64,000 bases of DNA, taken from contig NZ_SKCI01000001.1 in the NCBI RefSeq assembly GCF_005434965.1, positions 381,370 through 445,369 on the forward strand, given 5' to 3'. The notes beneath the pieces were generated by a model. The model had not been told where the DNA came from. It saw only the letters and a program-made list of their open reading frames with translations, and searched no databases. Positions 55,712 through 62,794 of the stretch are shown one piece after another. Position numbers and translations under genes: made by a program. The stretch comes from Marimonas lutisalis (GTDB taxonomy: Bacteria; Pseudomonadota; Alphaproteobacteria; Rhodobacterales; Rhodobacteraceae). Each line of letters begins with the position of its first letter. Within the stretch, counting starts at the first letter, position 1.

Positions 55712-56128
55712 TCAAGCGTCGAATGATCGGCGCATGATCAACGCGTCGGCCGCCGCCCCGTTTGCGCGGTGATAATACCCGGGACGGCGCGCGACTATGG
55801 CGTAACCTTGCGTTTCATAAAGCAGGTGTGCGGCGGTATTGTCAGCCGCGACCTCCAGGAAGGCCGTGCTGGCGCCGCGGGCGCCTGCGGTATCTTCGAA
55901 TGCCGACAGGCAAGCCCGGGCGAGGCCCTGCCGGCGGTAATCGGGGGCGGTCGCGATCGTCAGAAGCTCGGCTTCGTCCGCGATGACGCGGCCAAGCGCG
56001 AAGGCGGCGCCGCGCACCTCAAGAAACACGTGGGGATCATTCAGCAGGGACCGGAACTCGTCCGCGCTCCAGGGTCGGCTCTCGGGGAAGGCGCGTGCAT
56101 AGAGGCGGGACAGGGCGTCAGGTATCAT
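55712..56128 (-). CDS. rimI: Ribosomal protein S18 alanine N-acetyltransferase-like protein
   Basis: A 138-residue GNAT protein of RimI type. Marks are PWSADEFRSLL (N-terminal helix), AFALGRVIADEAELLTIATAPDYRRQGLARACLSAFE (strand 4 and acetyl-CoA loop RRQGLA), STAFLEVAADNTAAHLLYETQGYAIVARRPGYYH (the typical Tyr-containing end). Genuine RimI acetylates the N-terminus of S18, though alphaproteobacterial relatives may have other targets. It overlaps tsaB by 11 bases; the tsaB-rimI order is common in bacteria. Confidence 0.9.
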   Translation of the reverse strand: MIPDALSRLYARAFPESRPWSADEFRSLLNDPHVFLEVRGAAFALGRVIADEAELLTIATAPDYRRQGLARACLSAFEDTAGARGASTAFLEVAADNTAAHLLYETQGYAIVARRPGYYHRANGAAADALIMRRSFDA

Positions 56129-56711
56129 TGGCCAGTATTACCGGTGGGGCCTCGCGCGAAGGGGCAGCATCGGCGGGCCGGATGTAAAGCGGGGCCGGGG
56201 GGATGATGCCGTGTCCCTGTGACGCCAGGCGGGCAATGTTCCTTGCCAGAAGCCCGGGGGCGGGGGGGGGAAGAACCGGTTGTGCGTACTCGGCCAGTTC
56301 CGCCTTGCCGACCAGTTGCCCGGGCTTTCCGGCCAGGCGAGCATAAAACTGATCGCGCGGGGCAGGGACGATGGCGACGATCGGGTCGTCGTAGTCGATC
56401 TGGGTGGCGTCGAAGCTGTTGATCCCGCGCGCCGGAATGCCAAGCGCCAGGGCGAGGCCACGCGCGGCGGCGACGGAAATGCGGATGCCAGTGAAATTGC
56501 CGGGCCCGATGCCAACGCCGATCGCGTGAAGATCGCTCCAGCTCTTGCCGCCGTCAGCGAGTACGGCCTCAAGCATCGGGAACAGATGCTCTGCCTGTCC
56601 GCGCCCCATTTCGGCGGCACGGCTGGCGATGATCTGCTCGCCGCATAGCAAAGCGGCCGCGCAATGCGCGGCCGATGTGTCAAATCCCAGAACGCAGGTG
56701 TCAGACGGCAA
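56118..56711 (-). CDS. tsaB: tRNA threonylcarbamoyladenosine biosynthesis protein TsaB
   Basis: Partner of TsaD in the universal t6A37 modification of tRNAs that read ANN codons. A 197-residue ASKHA-fold protein: VLGFDTSAAHCAAALL at the N-terminus, GRGQAEHLFPMLEAVL, IGVGIGPGNFTGIRISVAAARGLALA (the glycine-rich TsaB signature) and SFDATQ. It has a nine-G run at 56262-56270 on the plus strand, coding for the Pro-rich VLPPPAPG, a possible slippage site. It overlaps rimI and nfuA by 11 bases each. Confidence 0.95.
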   Translation of the reverse strand: MPSDTCVLGFDTSAAHCAAALLCGEQIIASRAAEMGRGQAEHLFPMLEAVLADGGKSWSDLHAIGVGIGPGNFTGIRISVAAARGLALALGIPARGINSFDATQIDYDDPIVAIVPAPRDQFYARLAGKPGQLVGKAELAEYAQPVLPPPAPGLLARNIARLASQGHGIIPPAPLYIRPADAAPSREAPPVILANDT

Positions 56712-57264
56712 CCGGGCGTACCTCGGTAACCTCGGGGATATAGTGGCGCAGCAGGTTCTCGATGCCCATCTTCAACGTCAGAGTGGACGAGGGGCAGCCG
56801 GCGCAGGCACCCTGCATGTGCAGGTATACAATGCCTTTTTCAAACCCGTGAAAGGTGATGTCACCGCCGTCCTGAGCCACGGCGGGGCGCACGCGCGTAT
56901 CGAGCAACACCTTGATCTGGTTGACGATCGCGCTATCCGGGCCATCGTTTTCGGTGTGCCCGCTCGACGCTTCGGCGCCTTCCGCCATAACCGGCTGGCC
57001 GGATTGGAAATGTTCCATAATAGCGCCCAGAATGGCGGGCTTGATATGGTCCCATTCGACCGCGTCGGTTTTCGTCACGGTGACGAAGTCATTGCCAAGG
57101 AAAACGCCCTTGACCCCGTCAACCGAGAAAACCCGCGCGGCGAGCGGCGAAACATCTTTGCCAACAGCGTCCGGGAAATCTGCCGTACCGGCCTCTAGTA
57201 CAGTCTGGCCCGGCAGGAATTTCAAGGTTGCGGGGTTCGGGGTGGATTCGGTTTGAATAAACAT
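56701..57264 (-). CDS. nfuA: Iron-sulfur cluster scaffold/carrier NfuA
   Basis: Carries Fe-S clusters to target proteins such as aconitase or lipoate synthase. It has 187 residues. The N-terminal Nfu_N domain begins MFIQTESTPNPATLKFLPGQTV; the C-terminal NifU-like domain has GACAGCPSSTLTLK with the cluster-binding C-x2-C, then GIENLLRHYIPEV. I chose ATG 57264, preceded by GAAAGG; a start 57 bases upstream lacks family support. It overlaps tsaB by 11 bases, so nfuA-tsaB-rimI form one unit. Confidence 0.96.
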   Translation of the reverse strand: MFIQTESTPNPATLKFLPGQTVLEAGTADFPDAVGKDVSPLAARVFSVDGVKGVFLGNDFVTVTKTDAVEWDHIKPAILGAIMEHFQSGQPVMAEGAEASSGHTENDGPDSAIVNQIKVLLDTRVRPAVAQDGGDITFHGFEKGIVYLHMQGACAGCPSSTLTLKMGIENLLRHYIPEVTEVRPVAV

Positions 57265-57347
57265 GTGGCGCGCACCTTTCGTTTCGTGTTCCGATATGCG
57301 CCTCGCGGCTTGCGAAGTCAAGGTTTGGAACGATTCTAAGGTATTCG

Positions 57348-57803
57348 TCAGGTGATGGCTTCGAGCCGTTCCTTGGACATGTCACCCGGCACGATCGTGA
57401 TCGGAACCGGCAATGAACCCGATGTGCGGGTCATCTGCGTAACAAGTGGGCCCGGGCCTTTCTTGTCGGTTCCGGCGCCCAGAACCAGCACGCCGATCTC
57501 GGGGTCATCCTTGATCTGCGCCAGGATTTCGGTGATCGGTTCGCCTTCGCGGATCACCAGCTCGGGATCGATGTTCTGCTTGTCGCGCATCCACTTGGCG
57601 AACACCTCGAAATGCGCTTCGATCCGTTCGCGCGCTTCTTCGCGCATGATGTCGCCAACGCCGATCCAGTGATTGAATTCATCCGGCGGTATCACGGCCA
57701 GAACCTCGACCCCTCCGCCGGTATGCGAGGCCCGCATCGCGGCAAAACGCATGGCGTTCAGGCATTCGCGGCTGTCGTCGAGAACAACGAGGAATTTGCG
57801 CAT
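57348..57803 (-). CDS. Universal stress protein (UspA family)
   Basis: A 151-residue Usp-domain protein: RKFLVVLDDSRECLNAMRFAAMRA (nucleotide-binding start), VEVLAVIPPDEFNHWIGV, ITEILAQIKDDPEIGVLVLGAGTDKKGPGP and a C-terminal PVTIVPG. The glycine loop is only partly like the ATP-binding GxxGxxxxS motif, so nucleotide binding is uncertain. Upstream of nfuA with an 83-base gap; the cue is unknown. Confidence 0.9.
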   Translation of the reverse strand: MRKFLVVLDDSRECLNAMRFAAMRASHTGGGVEVLAVIPPDEFNHWIGVGDIMREEARERIEAHFEVFAKWMRDKQNIDPELVIREGEPITEILAQIKDDPEIGVLVLGAGTDKKGPGPLVTQMTRTSGSLPVPITIVPGDMSKERLEAIT

Positions 57804-57861
57804 CTGGCTTTTCTCCCTTTGACGCGATCATGGCCGAAGGCCTGATCGCTCGTAACAAGTC

Positions 57862-58731
57862 TTATCCGTTCGAAGCGGCCCAGTCCCAGTAGAGTTCGCG
57901 CACGCGGCGGGTTACGGGGCCTACCTGGTATTGCGTGTCGTCGAACGCGGTGACCGGTGTAACCTTAGCCATGTTGCCCGACAGGAACACCTCGTCCGCG
58001 GCGTGGAAATCATCGAAGCTCAGCACGGTTTCATGCACGGTGACGCCCTCGGCGGCCAGATTGCTGATATGGCGTGCGCGAGTGATGCCCGACAGGAACG
58101 TGCCATTGGCGATCGGGGTGAAAACTTCGCCGTCCTTGACCATGAAGACGTTGGCGGTGGCGGTTTCGGCGACGTTGCCCAGGGCATCGGCCACCAGCGC
58201 GTTGCCAAAGCCCTTGGACTTGGCTTCTTTCAGCATGCGCGCATTGTTGGGATAGAGGCACCCCGCCTTTGCGTTCACTACAGCATCTTCCAGCACCGGT
58301 CGGCGAAAGCGCGTGCGTGTCAGCGTCGTGGTTGCGGTCGCGGACGACATCGGGATTGCCTCGAGGCAGACACAGAAGCCGGTTTCATCAGCTTTGGGCG
58401 CGATGGCCGAAGAAGTCATGTCGCCATCGATGCCCCAATACATCGGGCGGATATAGACGGCTTCGGACTTGTCATACAGTGCGAGACCTTCGCGAATGAT
58501 CTCGACCATGTTTTCGGCCGTGACCGTGGGCGTCAGCATCAGCGCCTCGGCCGAGCGGTTGACGCGGGCACAATGCGCATCCAGATCGGGCGCCAGCCCG
58601 TCGAAATAGCGGGCCCCGTCGAACACGGTGGTCCCCAGCCAGCTGCCATGATCGGCCGATGTCATCACCGGCACCTCGCCCGCGTGCCAGGTGCCGTTGA
58701 AATAGGTGCGGATATTGCTGCCCACTGCCAT
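57862..58731 (-). CDS. ilvE: Branched-chain amino acid aminotransferase
   Basis: PLP fold-type IV transaminase that makes or breaks down leucine, isoleucine and valine. It has 289 residues: the N-terminal NGTWHAGEVPVMTSADHGSWLGTTVFDGAR, YIRPMYWG, VVNAKAGCLYPNNARMLKEA with the PLP lysine, GNVAETATANVFMV and GTFLSGITRA with the phosphate-binding Thr. A close D-amino-acid transaminase function cannot be ruled out by motif alone, since the group shares the fold. ATG 58731; 58 bases lie between its end and the UspA gene start. Confidence 0.9.
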   Translation of the reverse strand: MAVGSNIRTYFNGTWHAGEVPVMTSADHGSWLGTTVFDGARYFDGLAPDLDAHCARVNRSAEALMLTPTVTAENMVEIIREGLALYDKSEAVYIRPMYWGIDGDMTSSAIAPKADETGFCVCLEAIPMSSATATTTLTRTRFRRPVLEDAVVNAKAGCLYPNNARMLKEAKSKGFGNALVADALGNVAETATANVFMVKDGEVFTPIANGTFLSGITRARHISNLAAEGVTVHETVLSFDDFHAADEVFLSGNMAKVTPVTAFDDTQYQVGPVTRRVRELYWDWAASNG

Positions 58732-58840
58732 CTGTCATCTCCCTTGCGCAGGGGGCAGGTTAGGGCGGCCTGCAAAGGGCGTAAAGAGCGAACCGCGCCA
58801 CCGCGACACGAGGTACCGCACGCCGCAGATGTCGATGGGT

Positions 58841-59857
58841 TCAGCGCACCATGCCGACGATGTCGTAGGTGCGCTGCAGGATAGGCGCAGCGATGGCGCG
58901 CGCGCGATCCGAGCCGCGGTGCAGGATGGCATCTATTTCCGCCGGGTCCTGCATCAGGCGCGCCATCTCGCCCGAGATCGGGGCCAGTTTTTCAACGGCG
59001 AGTTCCGATAACATCGGCTTGAACTCGGAAAACTGCTTGCCGCCGACATCGCGCAACACGTTCTCGACCGTCGTGTCCGACAATGCCGCATAAATGTTAA
59101 CAAGGTTTCGTGCCTCCGGACGGTCGTCCAATCCCTTAGCTTCCGAGGGCAGCGCCTCGGGGTCTGTCTTGGCCTTGCGGATCTTTTTCGCAATCGCATC
59201 GGCATCGTCGGTCATGTTGATACGGCTGGCATCCGAGGGGTCGGACTTTGACATTTTCTTCGATCCGTCGCGCAGGCTCATCACCCGGGTGGCGGCGCCT
59301 TCGATCACCGGTTCGGTGATGGGGAAGAAATCGACCTTGTAATCGTGGTTGAACTTGATCGCGATGTCGCGGGTCAGTTCCAGGTGCTGCTTCTGGTCTT
59401 CGCCCACGGGCACGTGAGTGGCGTGGTAGATCAGGATGTCGGCCGCCATCAGCGCCGGGTAGGCGAACAGCCCCAGCGAGGCATTCTGCGCGTTCTTGCC
59501 CGCCTTGTCCTTGAACTGGGTCATGCGCTGCATCCAGCCCATGCGTGCAACGCAGTTGAAGATCCAGGCCAGCTGGGCATGCTCGGCCACCTGCGACTGG
59601 TTGAACAGAATGGATTTTTCCGGGTCGAGACCGGACGCGATGAAACCTGCGCAGAGCTCGCGCGTGGCATGGGCCAGCTTCTCGGGATCCTGCCAGACGG
59701 TGATCGCGTGCAGGTCGACCATGCAGTAGATCGTTTCCATGCCGCTTTCCTGCATCTCGACAAAGCGCTTGATCGCGCCGAGATAGTTGCCCAGCGTCAG
59801 CCCGCCCGAGGGCTGGATGCCGGAAAAGACGCGGGGGGTAAAGGCGGCCTCGGTCAT
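58841..59857 (-). CDS. trpS: Tryptophanyl-tRNA synthetase
   Basis: Class I aminoacyl-tRNA synthetase charging tRNA-Trp. It has 338 residues. The HIGH-type motif is in [16 protein letters not shown] (PSGxxTLGN), and the second signature is KKMSKSD (the KMSKS loop). [11 protein letters not shown] and [27 protein letters not shown] belong to the Trp-binding and catalytic core. ATG 59857. Divergent from the rhomboid-like gene (73-base gap). Confidence 0.97.
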   Translation of the reverse strand: MTEAAFTPRVFSGIQPSGGLTLGNYLGAIKRFVEMQESGMETIYCMVDLHAITVWQDPEKLAHATRELCAGFIASGLDPEKSILFNQSQVAEHAQLAWIFNCVARMGWMQRMTQFKDKAGKNAQNASLGLFAYPALMAADILIYHATHVPVGEDQKQHLELTRDIAIKFNHDYKVDFFPITEPVIEGAATRVMSLRDGSKKMSKSDPSDASRINMTDDADAIAKKIRKAKTDPEALPSEAKGLDDRPEARNLVNIYAALSDTTVENVLRDVGGKQFSEFKPMLSELAVEKLAPISGEMARLMQDPAEIDAILHRGSDRARAIAAPILQRTYDIVGMVR

Positions 59858-59930
59858 CGCTGATCTCCGTCTGGATTTATGGGTGCGGCTGGCTTACCCA
59901 TGGGGCAAAGCCCCGTCAAGGAAGTGAGGC

Positions 59931-60632
59931 ATGAGCGAAAGTTACAATCCCGGCCCGGTCAACCCCGTGTCGCCCGCAGTGGTGGCACTGTTTCTGGCGA
60001 TGCTGGTCATTGAGATCGCCTTTACCCTTGGAAACCAGGGGGTTGTCGGCGGACCCGGAGCGGTGGGCTGGCGCGCGGCAGCGATCCAGGCATACGGGTT
60101 CAACGGGCCGGTCTTCGACTGGATGGTGACGCAGGGGCGCTGGCCTACAGAGCACGTGATGCGCTTCGTCACCTACCTGTTCGTGCATGGGTCGATCACG
60201 CATATGGTGGTGGCCGGCGTGATCCTGCTGGCGCTGGGCAAGTTCGTGGGCGACGTGTTCGCCTGGTGGGCGGTGCTGGTCGTTTTCTTTGGCGCTGGCA
60301 TCGGCGGGGCGGCGGTATGGGGCCTGGTGCTGGACGATCCGCGTTATCTTATCGGCGCCTTTCCAGGGGTTTACGGGCTGATCGGCGCCTTCACCTACGT
60401 GATCTGGCTGCGGCTTGGGCAGACAGGGGAAAGTCGTGCGAGAGCTTTCGCGCTGATTGGCATGCTGGCCGTGATCCAGCTTGTCTTCGGTCTTTACTAC
60501 TTCATGATCGGGGTTGATGGCGGCACCGAGTGGCTGGCGGATCTGGCCGGGTTCGGTTGCGGATTCCTTTTGTCCTTCGTGGTCAGCCCCGGCGGCTGGC
60601 AGCGCCTTCGCGAAAAACTGCGCCACGACTGA
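59931..60632 (+). CDS. Rhomboid-family membrane protein lacking catalytic residues (pseudoprotease)
   Basis: A 233-residue protein with six hydrophobic segments in the rhomboid layout. The TM2 motif is TYLFVHGSITHMVVAG (residues 81-96), with Ala95 where active rhomboids have the oxyanion Asn. The usual GxSG in TM4 is GAFPGVYGLIGA (142-153): Phe144 replaces the catalytic Ser and Pro145 the Gly. The TM6 histidine is replaced by Asp204 in WLADLAGFGCGF. It should be an inactive membrane protein, perhaps binding partners like iRhoms or derlins. ATG 59931, upstream AGGAAGTGAGGC. Confidence 0.85.
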   Translation: MSESYNPGPVNPVSPAVVALFLAMLVIEIAFTLGNQGVVGGPGAVGWRAAAIQAYGFNGPVFDWMVTQGRWPTEHVMRFVTYLFVHGSITHMVVAGVILLALGKFVGDVFAWWAVLVVFFGAGIGGAAVWGLVLDDPRYLIGAFPGVYGLIGAFTYVIWLRLGQTGESRARAFALIGMLAVIQLVFGLYYFMIGVDGGTEWLADLAGFGCGFLLSFVVSPGGWQRLREKLRHD

Positions 60633-60772
60633 GCGTTCGCCGGGCTTAACGCCGCCGCGGCGCGGCGAAAGCCAGGGGGTGATCCGCGGCTGTCCCCCGG
60701 CTGACATGCGTGCACCGCCGCATCGCGGCAAGTCTTTACGCTTTCTTCAGTTAACCGCGCGTGCGGTGGGCC

Positions 60773-60819
60773 GCCCCCCGGCACACGGCCCGCCCGCCCA
60801 CCCCCGTGTGCCGGGGGGC
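60773..60819. repeat. Perfect 16-bp hairpin with a C-tract / G-quadruplex loop, copy 2
   Basis: Arms GCCCCCCGGCACACGG (60773-60788) and its exact complement (60804-60819). The 15-base loop is CCCGCCCGCCCACCC, giving four GGG tracts with single-base loops on the minus strand. Same loop length and C-tract pattern as 37833-37887, but unrelated arm sequence. Confidence 0.7.
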
Positions 60820-60865
60820 TTGGCGCGCCATGGCAAACGGCGCGCGCGTAGAGAGGGCGGAGTTT

Positions 60866-60931
60866 GAGTATTTGGACCAAGAAAGAGCGAAGGATCGGAT
60901 GGCCCATGTCTCTTTCTTGGCAAAAATACTC
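60866..60931. repeat. Inverted repeat, 22-base arms
   Basis: Arm 1 GAGTATTTGGACCAAGAAAG (60866-60887) and arm 2 at 60910-60931 match as inverted copies with three central mismatches; the loop is 22 bases. The arm's GAGTATTT..CCAAGAAAGAG looks like the tail of the REP-like element (GAGGTATTT..GGTCAGATGAAG) in altered form. Confidence 0.65.
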
Positions 60932-61056
60932 AATGGCCTGACCGATCGGTCGGCGGCGCGGTGGAGGATCAGGCAGGCGGATGATGGCCTGGCGGGGCCG
61001 AGGCGCCAGCCGAGGCCCCGCCCCGCCGCGACGCGTGGAACACGCGGCGCAAAACC

Positions 61057-62601
61057 TTAGTTGCCGCGGCGCAGGGCGGCGCGGAACTCGTGCAGGGCGA
61101 AGGCGCCGAGTAGCTGGCCTGAGAGAAAGTAACTGACCATACCCGATCCAACCAGCACAGCGAGCGCGAGGTAGCGCCAGCCCGGCGCTGTGATCCAGGG
61201 GCCGAGCAGCAGGTTCACACCCCAGAGCACGGCCCCCATGATCACTGAGGCGGCGATGATGCGCCAGATGCGGCGGCGGAAGCGGGTGTCGAACCGCGCG
61301 ACGTCACCCATGGGGCGGGCGCCGCGGGCAAGCAGCCAGACCAGCGTCCAGCCCGCCAGCGTGGTGGCCAGCGCCGCGGCGATCCAGCCGATATAGAAGT
61401 GCAGGCCGATCGCGACCACCGCGTTGACCACCATTGCCCAGAGCGCGTAGCGAAAGGGTGTGCGGGTGTCCTCGCGCGCGAAGTAGAGAGGCTGCAACAC
61501 TTTCTGCAGCACGAAGGCGGGCAGGCCGAGCCCGTAGACGGCGACGGCAAGGGCGATGGCGGCGCTGTCATCGGCTGTTTGCTGTCCGCGTTCGAACAGT
61601 ACCGAAACGAGGGGCAGCGGGATCACCACGAGCGCGACCGCCGAGGGTATCGTGAGCGCCAGCGCGATCTCGCCCGCGCGGGAAAACGCGTGGCGCGCGC
61701 CGTCGCCGTCATCGTCGCGCAGCCGGCGCGAGAGGTCGGGTAGAAGCACGATGCCCACGGCAATGCCGACCACGCCCAGAGGCAGCTGGTAGAGCCGGTC
61801 GGCGGCGAAAAGCCAGCTGACCGCGGCATCGTAGCGCGAGGCAACCTGCTGGCCGACAAGCAGGTTGATCTGCATGACGCCGGATGAGAGCGCGGCTGGG
61901 ATAGCCACGACGACGAGGTGCTTCATTTCGGGTGACCAGCGCGGCCGGCCCGGGCGGATGGAAATGCCCGCGCGGTGGGCGGCGGTCCAGACCAGGGTGA
62001 GCTGGGCGATGCCGGCCACGGGGATGGTCCAGACCAGCCAGCGGATGACCTCGCCCCCGAGAACGGCGCCGGCGGCCATGGCGCAGATCACGAAGATGTT
62101 GAGCAGAACCGGTGCCGCGGCGGCGGCGGCAAAGCGGCCGGTGGCGTTGAGTACGCCCGAAAAGAGCGCCGAGAGCGACATGAAGAGGATGTAGGGAAAG
62201 ACGATGCGTCCGTACCCCACGGTCAGGTCGAACCGAGCGTCGCCCGAGAAGCCTTCGGCCGTGGCCCAGACGAAGGCCGGCATGAAGACCATCGCCAGCG
62301 CGGTCAGGATCAGCACGAGGAAGGCCAGCCCGTTGAAGGCTTCGCGCGCGAAGCCCTCGGCGTTGTCGCCGGCCTCATAGCGTTTGGCGAACTGGGGCAC
62401 AAAGGCGGCGTTGAAGGCGCCCTCAGCGAAGAAGCGGCGGAACATGTTGGGCAGGCGGAAGGCAGCGACGAAAGCGTCCATCACCGGACCGGGGCCGATG
62501 AAAGCGAGGATCATCATCTCGCGCACGAAGCCGAGGATGCGGCTGGCCAGCGTCCAGAACCCCACGGTGAGAAAGCCGGAGACGAGGCGGATGGGTTTCA
62601 T
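61057..62601 (-). CDS. murJ: Lipid II flippase MurJ (MviN)
   Basis: Flips lipid II across the inner membrane for peptidoglycan synthesis. A 514-residue polytopic protein with about 14 hydrophobic segments. The start FLTVGFWTLASRILGFVREMMILAFIGPGPVMDAFVAAFRLPNMFRRFFAEGAFNAAFVP is the MurJ signature (in which conserved Arg residues line the cavity), followed by FPYILFMSLSALFSGVLNATG and PIVVP-like YQLPLGVVGIAVGIVLLPDLSRRL. ATG 62601. Divergent gene-free stretches on both sides suggest it is monocistronic. Confidence 0.96.
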   Translation of the reverse strand: MKPIRLVSGFLTVGFWTLASRILGFVREMMILAFIGPGPVMDAFVAAFRLPNMFRRFFAEGAFNAAFVPQFAKRYEAGDNAEGFAREAFNGLAFLVLILTALAMVFMPAFVWATAEGFSGDARFDLTVGYGRIVFPYILFMSLSALFSGVLNATGRFAAAAAAPVLLNIFVICAMAAGAVLGGEVIRWLVWTIPVAGIAQLTLVWTAAHRAGISIRPGRPRWSPEMKHLVVVAIPAALSSGVMQINLLVGQQVASRYDAAVSWLFAADRLYQLPLGVVGIAVGIVLLPDLSRRLRDDDGDGARHAFSRAGEIALALTIPSAVALVVIPLPLVSVLFERGQQTADDSAAIALAVAVYGLGLPAFVLQKVLQPLYFAREDTRTPFRYALWAMVVNAVVAIGLHFYIGWIAAALATTLAGWTLVWLLARGARPMGDVARFDTRFRRRIWRIIAASVIMGAVLWGVNLLLGPWITAPGWRYLALAVLVGSGMVSYFLSGQLLGAFALHEFRAALRRGN

Positions 62602-62794
62602 GGGTCTGCTCGTACGCTATGCGGCCAAACCGGCCTTGTTTTCCACCTTATAGCCGGTTGCGCCGGTTGGGGGAATGGGGAGCGGTTGAATGTCGTATGA
62701 GAGCCCTTTTTGCGGGTCTTAAGCTCAACGCAGAAAGTCCGTTTTTCAGAAGCCTGAAATCCGAGAACGTTCGGGGGGCGAGGCACAGATCTGC

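Larger units (their letters stand above)
60633..61056. other. 424-base gene-free stretch with two structured repeats
   Basis: No supported gene between the rhomboid-like gene and the murJ stop. It holds the G-quadruplex-type hairpin (60773-60819), a long inverted repeat (60866-60931) and otherwise GC-rich sequence; short reading frames here lack ribosome sites and protein-like composition. Confidence 0.7.
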
